This document shows, piece by piece, positions 43,550 through 54,873 of a stretch of 64,000 bases of DNA. The notes beneath the pieces are model-generated. The model saw only the letters and a list, made by a program, of their open reading frames with translations, searched no databases and was not told where the DNA came from. Origin of the DNA: Entomortierella parvispora. Taxonomy: Eukaryota > Mortierellomycota > Mortierellomycetes > Mortierellales > Mortierellaceae. The stretch spans positions 1,364,001 through 1,428,000 of the forward strand of contig OY752153.1 in NCBI GenBank assembly GCA_963573315.1. The letters are read 5' to 3'. A program made the translations under genes and the position numbers. The stretch's first letter is position 1. Each line of letters opens with the position of its first letter.

Positions 43550-44480
43550 ATGCAGAAGTGTGATGCGCAATGCTCTTTCGACACTGTGCTATCCCTATGG
43601 CCAATCTTGCAATCTTGAACATCACAACTGCGGCTGGCACTATCGCCGGCAGTTGAACTCTTGCATACCAACTGCGGCTGGCACTATCGCCGGTAGTTTA
43701 ATGCTTGATGTTTGAGGGTCTTGGACGCCAACTGCGGCTGGCACTATCGCCGGCAGTTGGCTGCTTTACTTTCTATGATGGTCTTAAAACTGCGGCTGGC
43801 ACTATCGCCGGTGGTTTGAAGATTGCTTTCAAAGATGGTCTTGCACAATAGCTGCGGCTGGCACTATCGCCGGCAGTTAAAGGTATGGTATGACCTGATG
43901 TACCGGCTGGCACTATGTGTGACATCCCCTTGGTTGTTGCATGGCTGGGTACATCACACCACCTCCAAGGTGGCCCCTTGTAACTACCATCGTTCCCTTT
44001 GTTATGATGTTGTGAAAAAAATAGCACCGTTTTTTCTCTTTGATCCCACAAGCAAATGCAGAGGTGTGATGCGCAATGTTCTTTCGACACTGTACTATCT
44101 CTGTGGCCAATCTTGCAATCTTGAACATCACAACTGCGGCTGGCACTATCGCCGGCAGTTGGCTGCATTACTTTCTATGATGGTCTTATAACTGCGGCTG
44201 GCACTATCGCCGGCAGTTAGAGGATTGCCTCCGAAGATGGTCTTGCACAATAACTGCGGCTGGCACTATCGCCGGCAGTTAGAGGATTGCCTCCGAAGAT
44301 GGTCTTGCACAATAGCTGCGGCTGGCACTATCGCCGGCAGTTAAAGGTATGGTATGACCTGATGTACGGCTGGCACTATGTGTGACACCCCTTGGTTGTT
44401 GCATGGCCGGGTATATCGCACCACCCTGTTGGTATTCCAAGATGGCCCCTTATAACCGCTGTCGTCTTATCATGTTATGA
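43550..44480. repeat. 60-bp satellite with hairpin-forming core, in two ~500-bp blocks
   Basis: A 29-bp core (AACTGCGGCTGGC, ACTATC, GCCGGCAGTT) starts at 43626, 43670, 43730, 43789 and 43850, then again at 44132, 44190, 44252 and 44314. Truncated cores (GGCTGGCACTATGTGTGACA) lie near 43905 and 44366. Its arms are complementary apart from small bulges (AACTGC-GGC against GCCGGCAGTT), so each can fold into a hairpin with an ACTATC loop. Most units are 58-62 bp apart. The spacers resemble one another (GAAGATGGTCTTGCACAAT). The flanking text (AATGCAGAAGTGTGATGCGC, CTTTCGACACTGTGCTATC) is repeated about 500 bp later, showing a larger tandem duplication. Confidence 0.88.
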
Positions 44481-44774
44481 TATTGCAAAGAAAGAAAAGA
44501 AAAGTCGGTACTATTTCCTCTTTTGAAATTCCAAACTAATACACCTATATTCTTCGATGCTATGTTATCTCCGAGATCAACCGTTCGTAGCCACCGCACC
44601 CAACAGATCCACCCAAGCCCAAGCTGTCAAGCTTCGAAACATTCAGGAATACGTTAAGAGAGCGACGGCGAACTGTAAGAGTAATCTCTGATTGCCAGAT
44701 GATGTTGACAGCCTCCCTTCTTTTTTTTTTTTTTTTTTTTCTTTTAAAGGCTGTAAACTCACCCATGCACTCCT

Positions 44775-45280
44775 GACTGATAGTACCCACAGGAAAAAGG
44801 ATGTGGCAGTAGCAAATGATCAAGAATTGAGCGAATTGAGCGTAACTCAAAGAGGACCGAGATGTTGGTGATCACGACAGAATCTGCTTCTTCAAGGCCA
44901 GCATGGACACAGTTATCCCTCTATCCTTCTGAAGGGCTGAATTGTGGAGATAACTGGCGTGTGATCATGACTTATGATATTTTCTAGGATTCTAAGTGCG
45001 GCACATTGAAATCCAGCTTTTATTCCAATCACATGGGTGCAGCCAAGGCCTCCATTGGCGCTTTGACCGTCAGGATCCGTTCATTATGTAAGAAATGAAC
45101 CATGTGTGACGGCAATGTGATGTCTTTATTATTTGAAAGTCTCAGTTCTGACGTCCACATCACACTTACTTTAGGGACGCTCTGGTCGCAGGATGACTGA
45201 TGTTTGGGCCATTGACGCGTCATAACCCTAGTTCAAGTTCGGGATCTCGCGTTTTTGAATTGGACAAAATCAACACAACA
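44775..45280 (+). pseudogene. Relic copy of the PARG gene
   Basis: Several stretches match the intact PARG gene at 36.66-37.33 kb in the same order. GATAGTACCCACAGG corresponds to the exon 3 acceptor and start. Then come GGTGATCACGACAGAATC with CTTCAAGG and ACAGTTATCCCTCTATCC (exon 3), then TATTCCAATCACATGGG and CGTCAGGATCCGTTC with a donor-like GTAAGAA (end of exon 4 and intron). Finally GGGACGCTCTGGTCGCAGGATGACTGATG and GCCATTGACGCGTCATAACC match the start of exon 5. In-frame stops, small deletions and loss of the GGG-X-QEE motif make it non-functional. Intron-derived sequence is kept, so it arose by DNA duplication and not from mRNA. Confidence 0.75.
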
Positions 45281-47299
45281 CAGAACGCTGTGAATTTGAA
45301 GAAACTGAGTGGGATCCAAGTTATTGAGGCGAGGAAAGCAGAGCGAGTATATATACAGCATCGCTCATGAAGCGGGGCAATCTATTGTAGCAATGACGGT
45401 TAAGAGTACAAAATAAACATCAAGTACGCATGAAAGGAAAGAGTCTGGAAGGTCGAGTTGTGCACTTGACATTGAACAGTCTTGCAATGCATACACGGTA
45501 CACAGTGAACGTTTACCCTCAACACGCGCGTTTCTGTGAATTTAGTCTCCACCCATCGCCTCAAGCTTCAAGTCTCTGGATAGTGTCCATTCAATTCTTC
45601 TCTTCACTCTGCCTACAGCAAGAGATGTCCTCAGACAATATTTCTTCCTCGAGGTCTGCATCCTCGTCTTCTAGTTCCATGTAGGATTATTATTTTTCTT
45701 CTCAAGATCCACGTCCTCGTCAAAATCACCTGAGATTCTTTCTACAGATAGCTCTTCCTCTTCCTCTTCTTCCTTTTCTTTCTACTCTTCACCCTTGTCT
45801 TCTACATCCTCTTCGTCCTCCTTGTCCTCATCTTTCACTACAATTGCACATGACTCGTCTTATAGTGAATACACGTCATAGCTCCGAGGGTAGACTGTAC
45901 GCAGTATAAAACATTGGACTAGAGACTGCGGAGCTCGAGGTCGTGGCCTACCAGAACACAGGATCAAGGCACTCGCGTGGAGTGGTAACGCGTCACCATC
46001 AAACCATCACATGTGGCTCATTTTCACGCAGTGTCGAGGTCATATTCTGTCAGAGCGCAAACGATCAGCGCTCAAATGATTCGTCGTGACCTCATCCACG
46101 ATCAAATACCTTTGGCTTTGTCGTGTCCCCCCTTGTCCACGGACATCCGTCATGGCTACTTAAACCCACTCCCTCCCATGCTGTCTCTCTTTTCCTCTTC
46201 CTTGTCTATCGCGGGAAGTACAACGGTGTATACCAAAAACTCTTCACTTGCATCTATTTTTCTTCCTCCGACTTCATAGAACCAACAGCCGGATGCGCAA
46301 AAATGAATCATCGGCACTCTAAAGAACTTCATCAAGAAAACGAAGGAGCTGCTCTATAAACGACCGAGCAGACCGTTGGTAAGCGCCTGAATCTGGAGGC
46401 AAAATAATATGAGGAGTCGAGGGGAAAGCTCCAAGGAAAGTAAGTTTTGTACCTTATGAACGATCATCTGTCGATGCTATTTACGTGAGGCATGTAGAAG
46501 ATTTTCTTAAACCCGTTGCTTTTCACCATTTTAGAGCCGTTCTAGGTGCACAAGAGGCGGCTATGGAAGCTTAAGAGGCGGCTATGGAAGCTCAAAACGA
46601 ACGACTGAGGAGATCCAAGTCGGATGAGTTGGATGCTGCGTGCGAGGACCATACGAGACTCCTTAGGCGGAACGTACTAAACATTAAATCACTGGCATGC
46701 GAATCTTTGGCAGAATCCACACTGTCGTTTCTGACTGTGATTTCCTTTTCCCCCAATTGCTTTCACGGAATTAATTGAACGAGACTCTAGCCTCCTTTAC
46801 TTTCTCAGAAGGAGATGAGTAAGACTTTAGAAAGAGCCACAGAGATGCTACGCAGCGTGAGAAGAAGCTGGATTTTTTGCAACACAAAATGTCAGCGGAA
46901 ATGAGCCTCATGATGGTACTGGAAGAGATAGTGCTGGAGTGCTGGAAGAGATAGTTCACTCGAGTATTTGAATATTGCTTGGGACTCGGTGCACTCACTG
47001 ACTCGTTTTCTGTGTCTGATTGTAGGTCGTGGTCGAGTGTTGAGGTTCTTTGATAGGCGTTTTCAGTTCTCGAAGGGTGTGTAGAGAAGGGAGCGAGTCC
47101 CCCTTTGTGTCTTCAAGCACTGAAAGGAACTCTGCCAATACCTTACAACCCGAACACTAGCTCGCTCCTCTCTCTCCGCCGTCCTTTTGCCTCTGCTTGC
47201 AATCAGTCTGCAAGGATCTAAAGAACCAAAAATATTAAAAAGTACAGTAATGAAAAACTCACAACAAAAAATCCGCTACATATTATTAAGCATATTAGT
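45281..47299. other. 2-kb stretch without a supported gene
   Basis: This lies between the PARG relic and the hAT element. It includes a TATATATA run near 45351, a Ser/Asp-codon-rich CTTCCTCTTCCTC block (45750-45830), and two adjacent copies of AAGAGGCGGCTATGGAAGCT (about 46552-46591). Short frames look like decayed coding DNA but match nothing I recognise. Confidence 0.4.
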
Positions 47300-47516
47300 C
47301 AGTGTCACAGGCGGATTGCGGATGTGCGGAACTATCCGCACTTTGGGTGACACGAAGTCAAGATTTGACTGGATTTGATGCGGTTTTTAATGGGAGACTT
47401 CCGCACCCATGGTTGCCAATAAAGTTCACAGTGTGCGGGTTTTTTGCGCAAAATCCGCATTGCTCACAAGGACTTCCGCACCACTTCCGCAAAAATCGAC
47501 TTTCCCGCAAACTATA
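47300..47516 (+). repeat. Left terminal inverted repeat of the hAT element (217 bp)
   Basis: Starts CAGTGTCACAGGCGGATTGC and ends GCAAACTATA. It is the reverse complement of 51559-51775; I noticed one mismatch (TTTCCCGC against TTTGCCGC). It is rich in TGCGGAA/TTCCGCA subterminal motifs, the usual binding sites for hAT transposases. Confidence 0.92.
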
Positions 47517-47723
47517 AATTATATAATGAGGCGCTGCTTCACCATGTCAATGGTCCAGGGTGGCACTGATGTGCGCGCGTTGTGATGGGGTCGTTTCCAT
47601 GCCCTCGCCCCCAACCCGCCCTTTTGTTATCTGCTTGGCTTACTTCTGTCGTATTCTTTTCATCTTTTCTTACCAATCCCATCTCCCACACAGAGACATC
47701 CTACTCAACCCTCCCATCCCACA

Positions 47724-50700
47724 ATGGCATCCCACCCTACCTCAGACCCCAAGAAAAAACAGCCATATTACCAAGAACCTGGCGAGGATTTCTTGGAGGA
47801 GGATTATTTTCAGGAGGTAGATGAGGAAGACAGCAACATGGAGGAGTATCTTCCTGCTCGAGAGTCTTGTCAGAATCCTGATATAGAAGATGACTTTGAG
47901 TTGTTTAGTCAAGTGGCACTCTCGACCAACAACCATCCATCTTCTTCCCCCTTGCGATCACCAAGGGGAAACCAATTCGGACGCTTTGATCCTATTGCCC
48001 GGCTTGATCAGGCTGAGGAGGAACTACAAGGTACACAGCTAAAGTCCCAGAATCAGAAGCCTCAAAAACATCAGCAACAAAGACCACTCTCGCAATCCCG
48101 CGTACAACCACGGCAGCATCCTCATTCGTCCCGGCAACAGCAATCACCCCTACAGCAGACACCCTCACGACCGCGTCCACCGCTGCCGCTGCCACCTCAA
48201 CAGCAGCGACAGCAACAGCAGTTGCAACAACAATGGCAGCAGCAACAGCAACAGCAGCGGATGCAACAATGGCAGCAGCAACAGCAACAGCTGCAGTGGC
48301 AACAGCAACAGCAACAGCTGCAGTGGCAACCACCATGGCAGCAGCAACAGCAATGGCAGCAGCAACAGCAATGGCAGCAACAACCACCATGGCAGCAGCT
48401 GCAGTCGCCTTGGGAGCCTACCTTCGGTCAGCTTCAAGAACAGGATCAGGCGCAGGCGAACTTTTCTTCTCCCACTCCTCCCCCGGCTCCACGAAAACCG
48501 CGTACTAGTGCTAATGCTTCGAAGTTTCCGCCTTTTGCACAATCATATCGAGACCCAATGCCATCTTTTCTTCGAACGTCCTCTTCGTTGTCTGCTAAGT
48601 CAGTCCAGTCGAAGTTAGAGCGAATGGGCGCAGAAGCTACGGCGGAGTCTATGGCGGAATCACTCAGTCGTTTTCATGGCATCCGTCTCGGGAAGCTTCC
48701 GCCAGTTGCTGCATGCATTGCTGCAGAGAATTATCCGTTGGCGTCAATCCCAATTCGAGACATTGGAAATTACAAAAAAGCTCTCCACCGCCATTTCTTT
48801 TTGAAGATACAAAGTGAAAATGAGCAAATAAGAGCTGTACAACCAGGCGACAAAAAGGATGAACAAAAACTTACAGACGACGAGGATGAGGAAGGAGAAG
48901 ATGAGGAAGAAGCCGGAACAGAAGAAGCCGGAACAGAAGAAGCCGGAACAGAAGAAGCCGGAACGGAGGATAAAACCAAAGTTCCACGAAAAGTGGACAC
49001 GCTCCAGTGCCAGATGCTTATCAACGGTGTCATATGTGGCGAATGTTGCAGCAGCCACAATACAACATCCCGCAACAGCCATATGGAGATTGATCACGCG
49101 AGGGAGTATCAAGCCTTGGTTCTCTTCCGTGACAAGCAAGCCATTCGACATTCAGAAGTGCAAGGTAATCTTTATTTTTCCTCCTGATTCTTTCGTCTTA
49201 ACCATCGGTCTTTTCTAATGATATTCTTTGAACAATTCCTCTTCTAGAAAGGAAGCTGGCAGGTCGCACCTGGCCAACTGTGTTCGACACACTAGAAGAA
49301 AGAATGAAGATCTACAAGTTTAAGCCGGTCAAGAAGGCATCATTCAGCACACCTGCATTCAGAGAGCAGATCGCCTACATCTGCGCCTTCCACCTCTCTA
49401 TTAATACCTTCAACCAGGAGTTTCTGAAGTCGACCTTTATGTCAGAAATAATGGCAGCCTTCGGTATCGATTTTCAACTCCCTTGTGTTGAAACAGTTAG
49501 CACACAACAATCGCTGCTCTTTACGCGGTCTCAGGACAGTCTGAAGTCCAAGTACTCTGAACATTGCTCCTTGGGATCGCTGACATTTGATGGTTGGTCC
49601 TCCGCCCTCAGAAAGTTCAATGGCGCGACATTCCACTTTCTCGACGAGGATTTCAGACCAAAATGCAACGCGGTTGCTTTTGTGGAATACACCGAGCAGA
49701 GCACTTCGGACGTAATATCACATCAAGTGGGTGAGTTTCCATTGTTTCTACATTAGTCCCCTATCCTGATGTCAGCTATTAAGACCTCTTTATTTCTTTA
49801 GGAAAATCTTTGTCGACGTTGGGTATCGCTGGTCGGGTCCTGGCATGTACTACGGATTCAGCATCAAACATGCGTGCAACGACAAACAATCTAATTGCAG
49901 AAGGCGAGGCTAAGGTTTGGGTGCCTTGTGCGGCTCACCTGATGCAGACCTGCATCGAAAAAAGCATTAAGCAAGCGCCACTGGCTGATCTGCTGTTTCG
50001 TCGTTGCGAAGTTTTGAACTCGCTCTTCAGGACCCCTAACGGAAATAGGCACTTGCAGCTCGCCAGGAAAAGACTTGGAGCAGCTAACCGTCCAGTGATC
50101 GAATATAACAAGACAAGATGGAACTCCAAGTTTAGCAGGGCCAGCGGCTGCTTGAGCTCTCAGAAGCTATACTCGAGCTCGTGCAGAGGTATTCCAGTGC
50201 CATGGCCACTCGTGATGAGAAGAAATTTCTGAAGGACAACAGAAACACGTTTATGACGCAAGATGAGTTTGCCAGTCTGCGATGTTTGCTCTCGTTTGTC
50301 AAACCTTCCGTGGAATTTACTCAAGCAATGTCCGCAGGTAGCGCAGCCATCTCCATCATGTATCCAATGCTTTACGATATCATCCACAGGCAACTTCAAG
50401 ACCCTACTGCTGCTGCTCAAGGTGCCGGGAATGACGAGTTGGATATCCAGGCCGAAGAAGAATTTGAGGAGGAAGTGGAAGAACGAGTCTTCGAACATGA
50501 TGAGCTCCCCGAGCAGGGCAATGTGGACGGCGAAGAGGACGACGAGGACGAAGCAGACCCGCTGGCTAACGAGGATGTTGACGTAGCTGAGCAATTCCGC
50601 CAAGTTTTTTTACGAAGACTAGCGCTGTCTTTCTGCACCGACATGGACAAGATCCCTGATGAGATTTTGCTCGCTACATTCCTTAATCCCGACAATGTGC

Positions 50701-51167
50701 ACCACAAGATGTTTTCAGTCATGAACGGTGACGGCAAGAGAGAGGAAACCGCTTTGCTACTGAAAGTTCGACACCTCATAACAAAGGAAGCAGACCGCTT
50801 GCACCATGATACGAAAATATCATTCTATGGTCGTGACTTATCAACTACCTTCTTAGATAGAAAAATCGGACGCGATATTTTCGACTATATCCTTGTCGCA
50901 GAGGAAGCTCCAATCCGGGACAAAACAAAGCCACACGAGTGGTGGAGAACTCAGAAAACACATTTACTCTATTTGGCACCGATTGCTCGCGTCTATCTCT
51001 CTATCCAGGCTTCATCAGCGGCAAGCGAGCGACTATTCAGTCTCTCGGGATCAATCCTAACAAAGAAGAGACATAGGATGGGGGCAAGACGGTTGGAAAT
51101 GACGGTTCTCCTTTCACAATGGTATAGGGATCATAACAAGAAGAAAAGAAGAAAAGAAAAGAAATAA
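47724..51167 (+). CDS. hAT transposase with one frameshift
   Basis: Exons are 47724-49164, 49248-49730 and 49802-51167, about 1090 aa. The N-terminus has a long Gln/Trp-rich tract (~160-230), an acidic run with four AGTEE-type repeats (~400-415) and a BED-like zinc finger (CQMLINGVICGECC, then NSHMEIDH). The RNase H-like core shows SLTFDGWSS (first Asp), CTTDSASNM (second Asp), CAAHLMQ and TRWNSKF. The C-terminal hAT dimerisation region reads YLSIQASSAASERLFSLSGS and then KKRHRMGARRLE, with the catalytic Glu in ASERLF. Near 50125-50140 the frame shifts by one base: after TRWNSKF the protein continues in another frame as RLLELSEAILELVQ. This would inactivate the copy unless it is a sequencing error. 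Confidence 0.82.
48200..48410 (+). repeat. CAA/CAG/TGG-rich repeat in the transposase gene
   Basis: Runs of CAGCAACAG with interspersed TGG and CTGCAG encode a Gln/Trp-rich tract (WQQQQQ-type units). The unit recurs imperfectly every 15-36 bp and is likely to vary in length between copies. Confidence 0.85.
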
Positions 51168-51558
51168 ACTAGCAGTGATGTTAACTTCGTATTATAACTC
51201 TCACCGACTTTCACTTTGAGGTCAGTGCCAGCAACCCTTTCTTTCAACTCACATTCAGGTCAGAGGCGAAGACACTCTGGATTCGATAGCCCTACTTCTA
51301 GTCACATCAGCTATAATAATATGGAAACGAGCACACCTCGGCCGGATCTACTAAACCCGAGCGCAAGGGCTGGTTGAGCAAACTGACACCACAACGACAA
51401 CAACAAGAAGAAGAGAGTCTCACACCAACAAGACCTACGTCCTGAATGAACTTATGATACTTGATTCCCCACAAAGAAAATAATGTCATTAGCGAAGTGT
51501 TCTTTAGGAGGTGTTTGTCTAGCTTGTCGTGGGCGTTCTATACCAAAGTAGCAAAGAT

Positions 51559-51775
51559 TATAGTTTGCGGCAAAGTCGATTTTTGCGGAAGTGGTGCGGA
51601 AGTCCTTGTGAGCAATGCGGATTTTGCGCAAAAAACCCGCACACTGTGAACTTTATTGGCAACCATGGGTGCGGAAGTCTCCCATTAAAAACCGCATCAA
51701 ATCCAGTCAAATCTTGACTTCGTGTCACCCAAAGTGCGGATAGTTCCGCACATCCGCAATCCGCCTGTGACACTG
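51559..51775 (-). repeat. Right terminal inverted repeat of the hAT element (217 bp)
   Basis: Reverse complement of 47300-47516, ending CCGCCTGTGACACTG. Three extra bases (AAT) separate it from the right-hand TATTAGT. Confidence 0.92.
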
Positions 51776-51848
51776 AATTATTAGTCCAAGTAGTGTTTCG
51801 CAATCACTATGTAGCTGCCAGGCAGGAAGCAGCGAGATGGCAAATACC

Positions 51849-51879
<31 letters not shown>

Positions 51880-52100
51880 GCCTTTCGTGCCTTCGTTTCT
51901 TAATCCCTCAGCTCCATCCATCCTATCCATTTGACAAGTTTTTTTGTTGACGGAAGCCTTTATTATGGTACAAAGTGTGTGAGGTCAGATACGCCGCCAC
52001 ACGGGGTTGGTGCTTCTGCTTGGTTTTGGAGATATAATTTTTTTTGGCGAGATTTCATGGTGAAGCAGCAAGCACATTAGGTCCAAGAAGGTCAAACATT
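51776..52100. other. 3' flank of SUB2 and outer flank of the hAT element
   Basis: This 325-bp stretch contains a poly-A run (51849-51876) and the probable 3' untranslated region of SUB2, transcribed leftwards. No gene is seen. Confidence 0.45.
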
Positions 52101-53776
52101 CTAGGCGGTCATGTAAGAGGAAACATCAATCTCCTCGGGAAGCTCGGGGATTTGGACCTCGAAACGGGCCTGGATCGACTTGAGAATCTCGGTATCCTTC
52201 TCGTCGGCGACAAAGGTAATAGCCAAACCCTTGGTACCGAAACGACCGGCACGACCGACACGATGAAGGTAGGTATCGGCGGCATCTGGGACATCGTAGT
52301 TGATGACAACGTTCACACGGGAGACGTCGAGACCACGAGAGAAGACATCAGTGGCAACGAGGATACGCTTGTTGAACTCCTTGAACGATTTGTAGCGGGA
52401 AATACGCTCCTCCTGAGGCATGGAGCCGTGAATGCAAATACTGGGGAAGTTGCACTCGACCAACAACTTGTTGAGCTCGTTGGCGCGCTGAACAGACTTG
52501 ACAAAGATGCAGACCTGGTTGAATTCGAGAGAGTCCAAGAGGTCGTTCAACTTGCGGTTCTTCTGGTTCTCGGTGATTCCGACAAAGTACTGCTGAAGAC
52601 CGTGGAGGGTCAACTTTGTCTCGTCATCGACGTAAATTTCAAGAGGGTTCTGCATGAACTTCTTGCAGACGAGACGGACCTCCTTGTTCAAGGTGGCAGA
52701 GAACATCATGACCTGCTTGTGGTGGGGAGTCTCACGGAAAATGCCCTGGACATCACGACGCATGTCTGCAATAATGACAAGGAAAGGGATTGTTAGTGAG
52801 AGGACACTAGAAACAGGTTTAACACTCCCGCAGCCATTCCTTTCATATATCGAGACCAGAGTCTTTCAAGCATGGGTCAGCATTAACTTCATCTCATGAG
52901 GAACGTATGTTGTCCTTAAACGAGCTGGGTTAATAGCAATAAAGTTATCATCATAACATGCTGTGAAAGACTTTTTGGAAAAGATGCAATAGGATGGGCG
53001 GTTGTATAAGGGGGACAAGGTCCAAAAAACGATAATTTGCACATACCAATCTGGTCGAGCATCTTGTCACACTCGTCGAGGACAAAGTGCTTGACGTTCT
53101 TCAAGTTGAGAGTCTTCTCCTTGATCAAAGCCAAGACACGACCGGGAGTTCCGACCAAGATGTGAGGGCAGAGCTCCTTGTTGCGGAGAATGTCCTGATC
53201 TCTCTTCAAGGGCGTACCGCCATAGAAGACCTCGGAGCGAACTTCGGGCAAGTACTTGCTGAAGCGAGCATACTCGTTCTTGATCTGGAAAGCCAACTCA
53301 CGAGTGTGGCAAAGAACAACAACGGAAACCTCACCAGGGATAGGCTCGACCTGCTGGAGCGAAGCAAGGACAAAGACGGCAGTCTTTCCCATACCAGACT
53401 TGGCCTGGCACAGAATATCCATACCCAAAATGGACTGGGGGATACACTCTTGCTGGACTATTGGAGGGAAGGGAAAGGAGACTAATTAGACAACAGCCTA
53501 GGATACATAAGACTTTACAGATCGCAACCCAACGGTGACTCCAGATCACATACCTTCAGAAGGATGCTCGAAACCGCAGTCCACGATAGCACGGAGAAGC
53601 TCGGGCTTCAAGAGGAAGTCACGGAAACCGGTCGAGTGGACACCAACATAGGAGCCCTTCTTGTCCTTCGAGTCCTCGACGGCCTCTGGCTCGGCAGCGG
53701 CGGGGACGGCGTTGATGGACTGGATGACATCATCATCCTCATCGTAGTCAACGAGATCGTCGTGGTGGTCGGTCAT
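52101..53776 (-). CDS. SUB2: DECD-box RNA helicase Sub2/UAP56 (mRNA export, splicing)
   Basis: Exons 53776-53554, 53457-53047 and 52765-52101 give 432 aa, the usual size for Sub2/UAP56. The protein starts [15 protein letters not shown] and has [20 protein letters not shown], Walker A as [11 protein letters not shown], the DECD box ([13 protein letters not shown]), motif III SAT ([11 protein letters not shown]), and motifs V and VI as [11 protein letters not shown] and [10 protein letters not shown]. The C-terminus ends [15 protein letters not shown]. It acts in the nucleus in spliceosome assembly and, with TREX/Yra1, in mRNA export. The frame is open for a further 192 codons upstream of 53776, but that text is low-complexity, so I chose the conserved start. 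It is transcribed divergently from the CC2D1-like gene. Confidence 0.95.
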
Positions 53777-54873
53777 GATGGATTGGAGATGGATCTGGTG
53801 TTTTGAAGAACAAGAGAGAGAAAGTGGAGCGGAAGGAGACGCGCGAGAAGACGGGGCAGATGGGGTGGAAAGGATATTGTGCAGGAGGTGGGGGGTTTGA
53901 TATCGTTTAGTAAATAGGTTTCTCAAACAGTGGAAGCGAATCGACCAGCGTTGTAGGTGGCAGGTGCGGGATCCTCTTCCTCCTCCAGTGGAGCACGGCT
54001 GACTGCTCTTCGCGCGAAAAAAGAGACTCGATCCCAACTCGATCCCACTCGATCCTTCGTCGTTCGGAGGAAGTGATGGTCTTGATGGAGATTGATTGCA
54101 ACACGAGGTTCTCAAAGAGTGTATCTTCTCTTTTGTTTCTTTTTCAAGCAGCAGCACCGCCGGTGGTGGAGAGGGTGTCCATCTTGGTAGTAGAGACAGA
54201 CATACCGAAGAAAGAGAGAGAAAGCGATTGAGCGGATGGGCTGGCTGGCTGACGGCGGGCGGAGATGAAGATGCTGGGCTGCTCTGGGATTGAGTTGCTG
54301 GCTTTGAGGCTGGAAAGGTGTTGAGGTGGATCGGATGCTTGGGCGGGGGCAAGTCAGATCAAAGGTGTGGTCGGTAGGAGTGGCGGTGTGGCGAGGAAGA
54401 AGGAGGAAGGAAGGAAAGGATGGATGGATGGATGGGTGATAGAAGGGAGAGGGGTGGAGAAGATAAAGGGATGGATGGATAGAGCGGAACAAAAGGAGAA
54501 AGGAAGGAAAGAGAACAAAGCGAAAAGGGGAAGGAGAGGCTGATTGGACTCGCACAGGGAGAGAGAGAGCGAGGGGCGGAGTGGACGGTGGTGTGGTGGT
54601 GCGCGGCAGAAACAAGGCGATACAGCAGAGGCGAAGGGAGAGGTGGCGAAGCACAAGTGTGTCTGATTGGTTGCTTTGAAAGATCAGTGGACGTCATCAT
54701 CTTCGAACTGAAATTGGCTTAAGGGCATACATTCATACCCCCAGTCCAGTCGCATTCTCCCTTTCACGACGTGTCACTTTTGCCAAACGCAACGTGTCTC
54801 TTTCTGTGTGTGCGAGTGTGTGTATCTATCTACTCGGTTCTTTTCCATTGTTCTCTCCTCGCCATATCCACAC
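53777..54873. promoter_or_regulatory. Divergent promoter region of SUB2 and the CC2D1-like gene
   Basis: About 1.1 kb lies between the two start codons. It is low-complexity and strongly strand-biased, with (GGAT)n near 54418-54440 and GAGAGAGAGC near 54561. No clear TATA box is visible. It probably holds both core promoters and the 5' untranslated regions. Confidence 0.45.

Larger units (their letters stand above)
47300..51775 (+). mobile_element. hAT-family DNA transposon (4.48 kb)
   Basis: The element is bounded by inverted repeats of 217 bp that begin CAGTGTCACAGGCGG, and it encodes a hAT-type transposase on the plus strand. TATTAGT lies directly outside the left end (47293-47299) and also three bases outside the right end (51779-51785), compatible with an 8-bp hAT target duplication that has drifted. 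The near-identity of the long TIRs and the nearly complete transposase point to recent arrival. It sits in a repeat-rich island between the PARG relic and SUB2. Confidence 0.88.

Noticed and set aside
43550-44480. CRISPR-like look: ~29-bp palindromic cores separated by ~31-bp spacers
   Set aside because: The spacers resemble each other, the genome is eukaryotic, and there are no cas genes. It is a 60-bp satellite within a larger tandem duplication.
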